64,000 nt of DNA from Lentihominibacter faecis (GTDB taxonomy: Bacteria > Bacillota > Clostridia > Peptostreptococcales > Anaerovoracaceae). Location of the stretch: NCBI RefSeq assembly GCF_014306095.1, contig NZ_JACRWC010000048.1, positions 1 to 64,000 on the forward strand, in the 5' to 3' direction. Below the pieces are notes generated by a model. It was not told the origin of the DNA and searched no databases. It was given only the letters and a program-made list of their open reading frames with translations. The position numbers and the translations under genes were made by a program. Shown here piece by piece: positions 1 through 7,913 of the stretch; the first letter of the stretch is position 1; every line of letters begins with the position of its first letter.

Positions 1-1368
1 GACAAACAGAACGCCGACGCCTTTTTCCTTCTGCTCATTGAGCAGATCATAGATTTTATACGACGCTCCGATATCAAGTCCTCTTACAGCATATGCCGTG
101 ATGAGAACTTTTGGAGCGGAATCGATTTCTCTTCCCAGAAGCACCTTCTGGACATTACCACCGGAAAGCTTCTTGACCGGCGTATATATATCAGGAGTTT
201 GAATATCAAGATCTTTTACGATTTTATTCGCTTTTTTTATGCACGGTCCCCGGCGCAGAACGATCCCCGGCTGATTCTGGTAATCCTTCAGGATCAGATT
301 ATGTACAATGTCCATGCTGCCGACAAGTCCCATGCCCAGACGGTCTTCCGGAATGAATCCCATCCGGATCCCCAGGCGGATGATATCACGGGGAGTTTTT
401 CCCACCAGGTTATCTCCTTCGAAGAAGATCCTTCCTTTTTCCGCCTTTGCAAGCCCTGCGATGACTTCACACAGTTCTTTCTGTCCACTGTTGGCAACTC
501 CGGCCACGCCGACGATTTCATGAGAATTCAGCTGGAAGCTGACATTGGCCAGCGCTTCCTTGCCTTCTCCGTCAAGGACTGTCACCTCGTCCAGATCCAG
601 GAGCGGAGTCTTTTCTGCGATTTTTTTCTTATCGATGGAAAGATCCACCTTTTTGCCTACCATCATTTCGATAAGACTGGCAACGTTGACTTCGCCTGTA
701 TTTACCGTTCCGATGGATTCTCCCTTTCTAAGGACTGTCACTCGATCCGAAATCTCCATCACTTCATTGAGTTTATGAGTGATGATCACAACAGAGCATC
801 CCTGCTCTTTCATATTGCGGATAACGCGGAACAGCTTCTTGATTTCCTGCGGAGTCAGAACTGCGGTAGGCTCGTCCATGATCAGGATCTTCGCGCCACG
901 ATACAGCACCTTTATGATCTCCAGCGTCTGCTTTTCTCCAACGGACATATCATATACCTTCTTGTCAGGGTCGATATCCAGTCCGTACTGATCTGAAAGT
1001 TTTTTAACTTCCTGCGAAAGCAGCTTTCCTTTTACAAAAAATCCAGACGGCTGCCCGATAATAATATTTTCCTTTGCTGTCATCACATCCACCAGCTTAA
1101 AATGCTGATGGATCATGCCGATCCCCAGACGGATAGAATCCTTCGGGGATGCAAAATGCACCTCCTGTCCATCTATTTTGATGGAACCCGTATCCGGAGT
1201 ATAGATCCCTGACAGCATATTCATCAGAGTCGATTTTCCTGCTCCGTTTTCACCCAGCAACGCATGGACTTCTCCTTTGCGAACGGAAAGATTGACATTG
1301 TTGTTCGCTTTAAGAGAGCCGAATACTTTGCTGATATTTTCCATTTCTATTGCAAGATTCTGCTGCAC
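1..1368 (-). CDS. Nucleoside/sugar-type ABC transporter ATP-binding protein (partial, 3' end outside window)
   Basis: Duplicated ABC ATPase of the kind that powers BMP-family nucleoside importers. The reading frame is open from a GTG at 1368 to the left window edge (456 codons); family members are about 510 residues, so the last part of the second ATPase is missing. The N-terminal half has the Walker A motif GENGAGKST. The second half has the signature LSGGNVQK followed by a YAVRGLDIGAS-type stretch typical of this subfamily. The GTG start is chosen because GGAGGAGAAT sits directly in front of it. It lies about 80 bases downstream of the substrate-binding lipoprotein, with a hairpin between them; permease genes should follow beyond the left edge. 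Substrate (purine nucleosides) is inferred from the partner protein and the nearby xpt. Confidence 0.9.
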   Translation of the reverse strand, partial: MQQNLAIEMENISKVFGSLKANNNVNLSVRKGEVHALLGENGAGKSTLMNMLSGIYTPDTGSIKIDGQEVHFASPKDSIRLGIGMIHQHFKLVDVMTAKENIIIGQPSGFFVKGKLLSQEVKKLSDQYGLDIDPDKKVYDMSVGEKQTLEIIKVLYRGAKILIMDEPTAVLTPQEIKKLFRVIRNMKEQGCSVVIITHKLNEVMEISDRVTVLRKGESIGTVNTGEVNVASLIEMMVGKKVDLSIDKKKIAEKTPLLDLDEVTVLDGEGKEALANVSFQLNSHEIVGVAGVANSGQKELCEVIAGLAKAEKGRIFFEGDNLVGKTPRDIIRLGIRMGFIPEDRLGMGLVGSMDIVHNLILKDYQNQPGIVLRRGPCIKKANKIVKDLDIQTPDIYTPVKKLSGGNVQKVLLGREIDSAPKVLITAYAVRGLDIGASYKIYDLLNEQKEKGVGVLFV

Positions 1369-1390
1369 TATTCTCCTCCATAAACAGCAC

Positions 1391-1416
1391 AAGGGGGACC
1401 TGTTCGGTTCCCCTTT
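1391..1416 (-). terminator. Intercistronic hairpin between binding protein and ATPase
   Basis: A 10-bp stem (AAGGGGGACC with a matching GGTTCCCCTT, one G-T pair) closes a 5-base loop. On the minus strand it is not followed by a strong T run, so it looks like an attenuator or mRNA-stabilising hairpin that lets the binding protein be made in excess of the ATPase. Confidence 0.6.
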
Positions 1417-1451
1417 ATGCTAAACATATTCAACTATATGATCTGCGGATT

Positions 1452-2555
1452 TTATTTGGATGTTGCTGTTACACCAGCTACTTCCTTGTTGATCTTCCAG
1501 ATTTCTTCGTTGGTCAGTTCCTGTCCTTCCTTGCACAGTACGCTGCCATCGTTGTACTTGATTTCTCCGGAGAATACTTTGAATTCTCCTGCAATCATCT
1601 TATCTTTGATCTTGTTGATCTTGTCGATCTGTTTTTCCGGAACTGCATTGCCGAAATCGTCGATCTGGATCATTCCGCTCTTCATGGAGCCGTAAGTGCT
1701 GAACGGTTTGTCGCCTGTCGGCTTGAAGCTTCCATCCAGGATCGCCTTGAATGTCGGTGTGAAGTATGCGGACATATCCCAGTAAGGTGCTGTGATATAA
1801 TAGTCACCCGCTACATTGTTGTTGTAGTTCCAGCCAGTTGTATAAACGCCCGCTTCTTTTGCTGCCAGCTGAGTTGCTGTGGAGTCTGCATGGTAAGTCA
1901 GAACGTCGCATCCTGCGCTGATCAGCTGTTCTGCAGCCGCCTTTTCGATTTCAGCATCCCCCCAGGTGTTGATGTAAACGACCTTTACTTCAACATCAGG
2001 ATTTACTGCCTGCGCACCCAGTGTGAATGCATCGATACCGATCTGAACTTCTGTGTAAGGGTGAGCTGCAACGTATCCCAGCTTATTGCTCTTCGTTACA
2101 GAAGCTGCAGCCATACCGCTCAGGTATCTTGCTTCTTCCATGGATCCAAAGAAGTTTTCCATGTTTGTTTCATTCTGGTAAGGGCCAGAGAAGTGCAGGA
2201 ATGTTACATCGTCATAATCCCCGGAGTTTGCCAGTTCATTTAACGCATCTCCATATCCGTAGGAGCAGCCTACGATGATGGTGCAGCCCTGGTCGATCAG
2301 GTTCGTTGCTGCATCTTTAGACGCCTGCGTATCGCTGTCGCTTACGTTTTCCTTTTTGATCAGTTCCACGCCGTTTTCTTTCGCAGCCTTTTCCAGACCT
2401 TCGTTCATGCACTGCGTGAATCCGCCGTCGTTGATCGATCCGATAAAGATACAGCCAACTTTTACTTTGTCCCCGCTGTCTTTATCGCTGCCGCCGCATG
2501 CAGTAAAGGCAAATGCCATTACCAGTGCGAGCACCACTACAAGTACCTTTTTCAT
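1452..2555 (-). CDS. BMP-family (PnrA-like) substrate-binding lipoprotein
   Basis: Extracellular solute-binding lipoprotein of an ABC importer, 367 residues. It starts with a signal peptide and lipobox (FAFTAC, Cys near residue 20) followed by a GGSDKDSGD spacer. The mature part has the BMP/PnrA pattern: VGCIFIGSINDGGFTQ at the start of lobe 1, then GCSYGYGDAL, and WGDAEIEKAAAEQLISAGCDV in the hinge and lobe-2 region. This family mostly binds purine nucleosides, which fits the xanthine phosphoribosyltransferase gene just upstream, although here that gene ends at its own terminator. GGAGGAAGAATATC precedes the ATG. It is followed by the ATPase gene after a hairpin. Confidence 0.9.
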   Translation of the reverse strand: MKKVLVVVLALVMAFAFTACGGSDKDSGDKVKVGCIFIGSINDGGFTQCMNEGLEKAAKENGVELIKKENVSDSDTQASKDAATNLIDQGCTIIVGCSYGYGDALNELANSGDYDDVTFLHFSGPYQNETNMENFFGSMEEARYLSGMAAASVTKSNKLGYVAAHPYTEVQIGIDAFTLGAQAVNPDVEVKVVYINTWGDAEIEKAAAEQLISAGCDVLTYHADSTATQLAAKEAGVYTTGWNYNNNVAGDYYITAPYWDMSAYFTPTFKAILDGSFKPTGDKPFSTYGSMKSGMIQIDDFGNAVPEKQIDKINKIKDKMIAGEFKVFSGEIKYNDGSVLCKEGQELTNEEIWKINKEVAGVTATSK

Positions 2556-2599
2556 GATATTCTTCCTCCGTATTCCTTTGTGTAATAGAATATACTCCT

Positions 2600-2628
2600 A
2601 TTATACTGTTTATTGTGCGTCAATCCAA
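2600..2628 (-). promoter_or_regulatory. Promoter of the BMP importer operon
   Basis: Reading the minus strand, TTGGAT and TATAAT are separated by exactly 17 bases, about 45 bases ahead of the lipoprotein start. Confidence 0.6.
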
Positions 2629-2667
2629 TAAAAAAATTTATCGCCGGATGAATTTTTAGGATAATAA

Positions 2668-2703
2668 AAGCGTAAAGTTCGTGCATATACGAACTTTACG
2701 CTT
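2668..2703 (-). terminator. Intrinsic terminator after xpt
   Basis: Perfect 15-bp inverted repeat (AAGCGTAAAGTTCGT and its complement) with a 6-base loop. On the minus strand it is followed by TTTTATTAT, ending the divIVA-like/xpt unit. Confidence 0.85.
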
Positions 2704-2749
2704 GGTTGTTTGTTTATTATCCGTATTTTGAGGGTGCGTTTTTTACGAT

Positions 2750-3322
2750 CTATACAAATGTGATCGTTCCATCTTCGATCTTGTCTATGACAGCCAGAGA
2801 TTCCACCCTGTAGCCTTCTTCCCGCAGCTTCGCGCTGCCGCCCTGAAAGCTTTTGTCTATGACTGCACCGATTCCGACCACGCTGCCTCCTGCCTGTTTT
2901 ACCAGCTGAGTCAGTGCATGTGAAGCTTCTCCATGTGCCATAAAGTCATCAATGATCAGGATCTTGTCCTCAGGCCCCAGAAATTTTTCTGAAACGCGAA
3001 ACATGGATACGGTACCCTTGGTGAAGGATCTTGCTTCCGCTTCATAAAAGCCCTCTGTCATAGTGCTTGGAACAGCTTTCTTCGCATAAACGACAGGCGG
3101 ATATCCAAAATGTCCGGCCGCCATACACGCCACTGCGATCCCGCTGGCTTCCACTGTCAGTATCTTATTGATCTCACAGTCAGCAAACCGGCGATGAAAT
3201 TCCTTCCCGACCCGATCCAGAAAAGCAACATCAAGCTTATGATTCAGAAAATTGTCTACTTTGACGATCTGTGTTCCGATCGCTACACCTTCTGTCAGTA
3301 TCTTTTCCTTCAGTTCTTTCAT
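2750..3322 (-). CDS. xpt: Xanthine phosphoribosyltransferase
   Basis: Cytoplasmic purine-salvage enzyme that joins xanthine to PRPP to give XMP. The length (190 residues) is normal for Xpt. The type-I phosphoribosyltransferase PRPP loop is seen as KILIIDDFMAHGEA (about residues 120-133). The N-terminal MKELKEKI.. and HRRFADCEINKILTVEASGIA segments also match the Xpt subfamily rather than Apt or Hpt. The ATG lies two bases after the stop of the DivIVA-like gene, so the two are probably cotranscribed. Because of this there is no room for the purine riboswitch that often precedes xpt, and none was seen. The role fits the purine-type importer next door. Confidence 0.93.
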   Translation of the reverse strand: MKELKEKILTEGVAIGTQIVKVDNFLNHKLDVAFLDRVGKEFHRRFADCEINKILTVEASGIAVACMAAGHFGYPPVVYAKKAVPSTMTEGFYEAEARSFTKGTVSMFRVSEKFLGPEDKILIIDDFMAHGEASHALTQLVKQAGGSVVGIGAVIDKSFQGGSAKLREEGYRVESLAVIDKIEDGTITFV

Positions 3323-3324
3323 GG

Positions 3325-4380
3325 TTACTTCTCATCCTTAAACAGATCTTCCAGTCCCTCGAAAGAAATCTCGTCTTCTGCCTGTGCTTCCTGTACAGGT
3401 GCGGTTTCCAGAGTGTTCAGATCCGGAAGATCGATATCGATATCGTCAAAGCTGATTTCTTCTGCAGCCTGCGGCGCCGGTGCTGCTTCCTGCGGAGCAT
3501 AAGCATCCGGAGCTGTCAGTTCTTCCAGAGTCACGCTGGTTGCGCCTCCGTCCGCCGGGATATCATATGTACCTGCGGGATCTTCCGCCGGTAACTCAGT
3601 AACCGTATCCGCTGCAACCGGTGCTTCCGGGATCTCCACTGCTGCCGGTATTTCTGCAACCGGTTCTACTGAAACAGGCACGGGATCAATCGTATGATCC
3701 ACCTGGATCTCTTCAGCCGGGAAATCAACTGCTCCAGCATGATCGATGATATCCCAGTTCACGGAATCTTCTTCCGGAAGTTTGCTCTTCAGGCTGTCCA
3801 GCTTGCCGGCAGTCCGAAGGATATTGGTCTTGATCTCGTTGAACTCTTCTTCCATAGCATTGATCTGCTGATGGTATTTATTCTTCAGCGCAGAAAGTTT
3901 TTCTTTTTCTGCTTCCAGTTCTGCTTTCATCGCAGCCTTTTCTGCTTCGACCGCCTGTCTTGCCGCATTCAGCTCATCGCTCATCGCCTGCTTTTCAGCA
4001 TCGATCCCTGCACGCATCTGCTCGATCTCTTCTTCCTGTTTGGAAACTTCTTCACGCCCTTCTGATAAAATATTTTCTACTTCATCTTTAGCCTGGTTGA
4101 TGATCTCATTGCTGCTCTTCTTCGCTTCCATGATCAGGCTGACATACAGATCGTTGTTATCATCGTATTTCTGGTATTTATCCTTTAATGCAACGATTTC
4201 TCCTTCATATGCATCTTCTAATTCCTCTATATTTTTTTCATAAAGATCACAAAGCTGCTGCATACATTCATATACATCATCCTTGTCGAACCCTTCACCA
4301 GAAGCCTTCTTAATATTCATGCCTTTAAGAAGTCCGATCACAGTCTCTCTTCTTTTTTCTGTTAATGCATTTTTATCCAT
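3325..4380 (-). CDS. DivIVA-like coiled-coil protein with acidic Pro/Ala-rich tail
   Basis: About 351 residues. The first 100 resemble DivIVA-type proteins, including a NDLYVSLIMEAKKSSNEIINQA segment followed by heptad-rich helix. A long Glu/Lys/Ala coiled coil runs to about residue 195. The last 150 residues are acidic and rich in Pro, Ala, Val and Glu with no clear fold, a likely flexible docking tail. DivIVA proteins mark curved membranes and poles and recruit division, cell-wall or chromosome factors; which of these applies here cannot be told. The ATG at 4380 is preferred over an upstream TTG because AGAGG sits 7 bases before it. It is followed by xpt with a 2-base gap. Confidence 0.65.
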   Translation of the reverse strand: MDKNALTEKRRETVIGLLKGMNIKKASGEGFDKDDVYECMQQLCDLYEKNIEELEDAYEGEIVALKDKYQKYDDNNDLYVSLIMEAKKSSNEIINQAKDEVENILSEGREEVSKQEEEIEQMRAGIDAEKQAMSDELNAARQAVEAEKAAMKAELEAEKEKLSALKNKYHQQINAMEEEFNEIKTNILRTAGKLDSLKSKLPEEDSVNWDIIDHAGAVDFPAEEIQVDHTIDPVPVSVEPVAEIPAAVEIPEAPVAADTVTELPAEDPAGTYDIPADGGATSVTLEELTAPDAYAPQEAAPAPQAAEEISFDDIDIDLPDLNTLETAPVQEAQAEDEISFEGLEDLFKDEK

Positions 4381-4436
4381 TGTCAAACCTCTTTTTTCTC
4401 CTCAATATAAAAAGTCTTCAACATTATATATTGCTT

Positions 4437-4442
4437 ATTATA
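4437..4442 (-). promoter_or_regulatory. Extended -10 box for the DivIVA-like/xpt unit
   Basis: On the minus strand TGGTATAAT is a perfect extended -10 element (TG-N-TATAAT), 57 bases ahead of the chosen ATG. No good -35 box is seen, as expected for this class. Confidence 0.45.
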
Positions 4443-4505
4443 CCATCTATCATTTGTTTTGTCTCCCTAAATCTGTAATTTTTCACTTTTTTCCTTACTT
4501 TTCGG

Positions 4506-4535
4506 TTGACTTGATGCCGGTTTTCGGTCTATCAT
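4506..4535 (+). promoter_or_regulatory. Promoter of the tail-anchored hypothetical gene
   Basis: TTGACT and TATCAT separated by 18 bases, about 65 bases ahead of the start codon at 4601. Confidence 0.5.
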
Positions 4536-4600
4536 AGAAATTAGTTCTTAAGAAAGAAACCACTTTTTGATGTTACATCTGTAAAGTTGGGAGGTTAGAT

Positions 4601-5563
4601 ATGAAAACGATAGAACTCAAGGCGGGGCAACAGATCGCACAGTTTACGACAAAGTCTGTGACCTTCGACGGAAAGGAATTTTTCTACAGCAGAATGTCGA
4701 ATCTGACACACGATCCAGCCACCCAAAAATATTATTTTACATACGACGGAGAATCAAAAATTCTTCCTTATGAAGCTAAGGATGCACAAATCCTGACTGC
4801 GATCTTCAGTCAGGTGTTGAAGCTTCAGGCTGCAAAGGCGGCACAGGCACACGCTGCAAAGGTGCCGGCACAGACAGCACAGCAGACTCCGCAGGCTCCG
4901 GTTCAGCCGCCAGCTTCGGAAATTCCAGCTGCAAAAGCTCCCGAGGCTCCGGTTCAGGATCAGGCTCAGCAGGAGGAGATCCCTGTCACACCTCAAATAC
5001 CGCATGCCGTTGATGTGCGGGCTGCAGCTGAAATGGCACAACCAGCTCCGGAACCAGCAGGACAGGCTCCGGCAGCAGAGCAGGCTTCGGCAGCTGAACA
5101 GGCTTCGGCAGAAGAGCCGATCGTGTTCACCGATAAGAAAGCCGCCAAACAGGCAGAAAAAGAGCGAAAAAAAGCAGAGAAGGCTGCGAAACGTGCAGAA
5201 AAAGAACGGCTGAAAGCGGAAAAAGCTGCTAAAAAAGCAGGTAAAGTCGCAGAACCGGAAACTCCTGCAGAAAGTGGCTCTCAATCACAGGAGACTGGTG
5301 CACAGACTTCAGAGCTCACCGGCACACCGGCCGAATCGGCAGCCGAACCAAAAGAGCTTACTGACGAAGAAAAAACAGCTAAAAAAACAAAGCTGAAGAA
5401 ATCTCTTCTGATCTTCGCCGCAGTGCTGGTCATTGTTGCAGCATTATCTGTAGCGGCGTATTTCATCTTCGGCACCAGCAACAACCCATCGTCCAACAAT
5501 CCTGGCTCAAAAGAGTCTCAGCAGTACGACGATATCGATGAACTGATCAACGATCTGCAGTAG
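4601..5563 (+). CDS. Hypothetical protein: N-terminal beta-rich domain, Ala/Pro/Gln linker, KAEK helix, one membrane segment
   Basis: Not recognised as a named family. Its 320 residues fall into clear parts. Residues 1-75 look like a small beta-rich domain (VTFDGKEFFYSRMSNL, YYFTYDGESKILPYE), perhaps PH-like. Residues 80-175 are low-complexity Ala/Pro/Gln/Glu. Residues 178-215 are a highly charged Lys/Glu/Ala helix. A single hydrophobic segment (LLIFAAVLVIVAALSVAAY) lies near 268-287, followed by about 30 polar residues. There is no signal peptide, so the N-terminal domain should be cytoplasmic with a short outside tail. GGGAGG precedes the ATG. It is divergent from the DivIVA-like gene and ends at its own terminator. 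Confidence 0.8.
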   Translation: MKTIELKAGQQIAQFTTKSVTFDGKEFFYSRMSNLTHDPATQKYYFTYDGESKILPYEAKDAQILTAIFSQVLKLQAAKAAQAHAAKVPAQTAQQTPQAPVQPPASEIPAAKAPEAPVQDQAQQEEIPVTPQIPHAVDVRAAAEMAQPAPEPAGQAPAAEQASAAEQASAEEPIVFTDKKAAKQAEKERKKAEKAAKRAEKERLKAEKAAKKAGKVAEPETPAESGSQSQETGAQTSELTGTPAESAAEPKELTDEEKTAKKTKLKKSLLIFAAVLVIVAALSVAAYFIFGTSNNPSSNNPGSKESQQYDDIDELINDLQ

Positions 5564-5582
5564 ATTTGTCAAAACAAAATGC

Positions 5583-5634
5583 AAAGGGGCTGTCGCATTA
5601 ACGATTTAAGATCGTTAGGGCGGCGCCCCTTTTT
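5583..5634 (+). terminator. Intrinsic terminator
   Basis: AAAGGGGC pairs with GCCCCTTT around an inner hairpin (TAACGAT with ATCGTTA), followed by TTTTT. It ends the 4601-5563 gene. Confidence 0.8.
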
Positions 5635-5700
5635 GTTGTGAAATAAGACTGTGAAATAACCCGCGGAGCGGGCTTTGCAGAAAAAAGCCCTGCGATCCCC

Positions 5701-6789
5701 CTACTGGTCCGGATGACAGTTGCCACATGGGGAATACCCGGCTTTTTCTGCTGCATCTATCGTCGTAAAATACACGCGATTTTCTTCGTTTGGCAAGCCG
5801 CTGCAGCTCGGCAGGTGATATTTTTTCGAATTGATATTGCCTATATAGGAAGCATCTTCATAATCCTTTACATGAGTCCGATCGGACTTCTTTCCTTCGC
5901 AATTGAATGTGATCTGCATCCCGTCATCCACAGCGATGATCGTCCCCTGCTCGTCTGTGCGAAAAACTTCCGCTCCCAGGTCTCGAAAACGACTGAGCGC
6001 TTCTTCGTGGGGATGACCGTACATATTGCCCTTGCCGCAGGAAATGACCACGTATTCTGGGTTTGCTTCCCGCAGAAAGTAGTAGCTGTTGGATGTGCTG
6101 CTTCCGTGATGTCCCGCCTGCAGCAGATCCGCTTCCAGATCCTCTCCCATTGCGATCATTTTCTTTTCCGGTGAGCTTCCCGCATCGCCCGTGAAAAGCA
6201 TGCTGGTTTCTCCGTGCTTCACCTTCAGGCAGATGGAATTGTCATTAGTGTCATTGTATTTCTCATAAGGTCCGAGAAACTGGATCTCGCATTCTCCAAA
6301 CGCAGCTGTATCTCCCGGGGTCGGAGCCTTCGTCTGAATTCCCAGCTGATCTATAGACTGCTTAAGACTCCCCGCAATGCCGCTGTCGTAGCCGTCCAGC
6401 ATATATACCGTATCCGCCCCGAACTGCTGCAGCACGTTACGCCCCGATCCGATATGATCCTCATGCGGATGAGTGAAGATCACATATTTCAAATGGTCGA
6501 TGCCCAGGTTTTTGATATATCCCAGGATAAACTCCGCGTCATCCCGATTTCCCGCATCGATGAGCACCGCTTCTCCCTGCGATACCAGCAGCGTGGAATC
6601 CGCCTGTCCCACATCTAAAAAATATGCCGTCAGATCCTCTTCCGACTGCAAAGACGCCTGATCGCTCTGTCCGCCTCCCAACGAGCAGCCATAGAAAAAG
6701 ACCGCTGCAGTCAGCATTATCGCAAGGAACAGGATCCCTCGCCAGCAGCTGCTCCGGCCGGACTGTTTCTGTGTATTCTGTTTCATCAT
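5701..6789 (-). CDS. Secreted ComEC-like metallo-beta-lactamase-fold hydrolase with C-terminal Ada-like zinc domain
   Basis: A 362-residue exported protein related to the soluble hydrolase domain of ComEC, but without ComEC's membrane channel. An N-terminal hydrophobic segment ends in YGC, a plausible though weak lipobox. The metal site is seen as THPHEDHIGS, with LFTGDAG and AGHHGSS further on, as in ComEC/Rec2-type hydrolases. The last about 45 residues (YIGNINSKKYHLPSC ... YSPCGNCHP) form the small Cys-rich module also found in Ada proteins and on many secreted nucleases. Nucleic-acid or nucleotide-phosphodiester cleavage outside the cell is a reasonable inference. The frame stays open upstream to 6966, but the paired ATGs at 6789/6786 have GGAG and GGGAGAAG sites; the longer form would overlap the gene at 6836. 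Confidence 0.8.
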   Translation of the reverse strand: MMKQNTQKQSGRSSCWRGILFLAIMLTAAVFFYGCSLGGGQSDQASLQSEEDLTAYFLDVGQADSTLLVSQGEAVLIDAGNRDDAEFILGYIKNLGIDHLKYVIFTHPHEDHIGSGRNVLQQFGADTVYMLDGYDSGIAGSLKQSIDQLGIQTKAPTPGDTAAFGECEIQFLGPYEKYNDTNDNSICLKVKHGETSMLFTGDAGSSPEKKMIAMGEDLEADLLQAGHHGSSTSNSYYFLREANPEYVVISCGKGNMYGHPHEEALSRFRDLGAEVFRTDEQGTIIAVDDGMQITFNCEGKKSDRTHVKDYEDASYIGNINSKKYHLPSCSGLPNEENRVYFTTIDAAEKAGYSPCGNCHPDQ

Positions 6790-6835
6790 CTTCTCCCAAT
6801 CTCCTTCGTTCCTGTATTCTGCTTTCGTTTCTTCG

Positions 6836-7099
6836 CTACATTTTAATGGAAATGTACGTCCCGCCCTCCGTCTCGATATGTATAATCTCCAGATTGTGGA
6901 TCGTGCGAAGCGTTCCCGCGCATTCCCGCACCAGAAAGAGCAGAGCTTCTCTACTGCAAAAAGCACTGTAAGGCTCCGGCACGCTTTTTTGCAGATTGGC
7001 GAACACGGAATCCGGTATTTTTCTTATGACCATCCCTGCCGCCGACACGGGCACAGGCAGGGAAAGATTCATGGTTTTTGTCCTGATTCTGATTTTCAT
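6836..7099 (-). CDS. Small SHOCT-like/YvlB-neighbour family protein, copy 2
   Basis: An 87-residue protein that shares its plan with the gene just upstream: an IRIRTKTMNLSLPVPVSAAGMVI strand and an end with a hydrophobic beta hairpin around IETEGGTYISIKM. Proteins of this type often sit beside membrane-stress genes, but no function is established that I can name. It starts 22 bases after the stop of copy 1, so the pair looks like a tandem duplication, with this copy shorter and more diverged. AAGGAG lies 12 bases ahead of the ATG. Confidence 0.6.
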   Translation of the reverse strand: MKIRIRTKTMNLSLPVPVSAAGMVIRKIPDSVFANLQKSVPEPYSAFCSREALLFLVRECAGTLRTIHNLEIIHIETEGGTYISIKM

Positions 7100-7121
7100 A
7101 CTACCGTTCTGCTCCTTCGCA

Positions 7122-7418
7122 TCATTGTTCGTCCACGTATACCCGCACGTGTGTGCCGCCCGCTGTTTCCACCGTCACAAAATCACCTGCTACCTCTTCA
7201 TCAAGGCAGGCTGCTACGGCCTCCATCAGCTCCTTCAGGTCGATTTCCTGCAAAGCATCCTGCGGCAGCGGCAGTTTTCCGGATGCCTTGAGGATCTTCC
7301 GGGCCGCCCTCACCGGAAACCGGATCCGGATCTTGTCGCCCTTTTCACTGTCTATATCTACATGGAAAATGCATTTATCGTATGGAATCTGTTTTTTGAC
7401 TACGCGTTTTTCTGTCAT
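7122..7418 (-). CDS. Small SHOCT-like/YvlB-neighbour family protein, copy 1
   Basis: A 98-residue soluble protein. It has a beta strand pair around KGDKIRIRFPVRAARKIL, a helical middle (DLKELMEAVAACLDEE) and a closing strand VTVETAGGTHVRVYVDE. The repeated 'V-E-T-A-G-G-T-H-V' ending matches copy 2 and is like the 'VESADGDHVEIW' ending of small proteins annotated as SHOCT-like in Bacillota. It is first in a two-gene unit, with AAAGGGAAGAAGT before the ATG and a strong promoter 45 bases further up. The function is unknown. Confidence 0.65.
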   Translation of the reverse strand: MTEKRVVKKQIPYDKCIFHVDIDSEKGDKIRIRFPVRAARKILKASGKLPLPQDALQEIDLKELMEAVAACLDEEVAGDFVTVETAGGTHVRVYVDEQ

Positions 7419-7461
7419 ACTTCTTCCCTTTCCCTACTATCTTTAAAACAGGCATGTCAAC

Positions 7462-7490
7462 ACTATATCCTCCGCGCAGACAGATGTCAA
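7462..7490 (-). promoter_or_regulatory. Promoter of the small paralogue pair
   Basis: On the minus strand TTGACA and TATAGT are separated by 17 bases, a near-consensus sigma-A promoter. Confidence 0.7.
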
Positions 7491-7531
7491 ACGGTTTCTA
7501 AAAAATCTCCGCAGAAAATGAAAGTTGTGTA

Positions 7532-7560
7532 TTGACGGAACTTTTCTAACATAGTAAAAT
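7532..7560 (+). promoter_or_regulatory. Promoter of the tRNA genes
   Basis: TTGACG and TAAAAT separated by exactly 17 bases, 38 bases ahead of tRNA-Thr. Confidence 0.7.
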
Positions 7561-7597
7561 ATCATCATGCGGTTAATCAGTATATTGATTTGAGCAT

Positions 7598-7673
7598 GCC
7601 ACTGTAGCTCATCTGGCAGAGCAGCACATTCGTAACGTGCAGGTGGCCGGTTCGATCCCGGCCAGTGGCTCCA
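7598..7673 (+). tRNA. tRNA-Thr (anticodon CGT)
   Basis: A full cloverleaf can be folded. The acceptor stem is GCCACTG with CAGTGGC, the D arm starts GCTC, the anticodon loop is TTCGTAA with CGT in the centre, and the T arm is GCCGG-TTCGATC-CCGGC. The 3' CCA is encoded. It reads ACG threonine codons. Confidence 0.93.
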
Positions 7674-7742
7674 GAAGCAGTTTGCCTGATATAAACCGGT
7701 AAACTGCTTTTTCTTTCAAAAGGAATATATGGTATAGGATCC

Positions 7743-7818
7743 GGGGCATTGGCGCAGCTGGGAGCGCGCATGACTGGCAGTCATGAGGTCAGGGGTTCGA
7801 TCCCCCTATGCTCCACCA
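7743..7818 (+). tRNA. tRNA-Ala (anticodon GGC)
   Basis: The cloverleaf has acceptor stem GGGGCAT with ATGCTCC, including the G3-U70 wobble that marks alanine tRNAs. The anticodon loop is CTGGCAG (GGC in the centre), the T arm is AGGGG-TTCGATC-CCCCT, and CCA is encoded. It follows tRNA-Thr by 69 bases and is probably cotranscribed with it. Confidence 0.94.
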
Positions 7819-7827
7819 TCAACAGGG

Positions 7828-7870
7828 AAAAGCCCTCTGAAATCACAATGTTTCAGAGGGCTTTCGTTTT
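7828..7870 (+). terminator. Terminator of the tRNA operon
   Basis: A 14-bp stem (AAAGCCCTCTGAAA and its complement) with an 8-base loop, then CGTTTT. It lies 10 bases after tRNA-Ala. Confidence 0.85.
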
Positions 7871-7913
7871 ACATAATGTAATAGAATAAGCAGATGGAGG
7901 TGGTAAAACAATT

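Noticed and set aside
1350-2243. Long plus-strand reading frame of about 297 codons
   Set aside because: It is antisense to the BMP lipoprotein gene, Cys/Val-rich without any family motif, and lacks a ribosome site.
3323-3400. Purine riboswitch ahead of xpt
   Set aside because: The upstream gene ends two bases before xpt, and no aptamer-like sequence is present there or ahead of the DivIVA-like gene.
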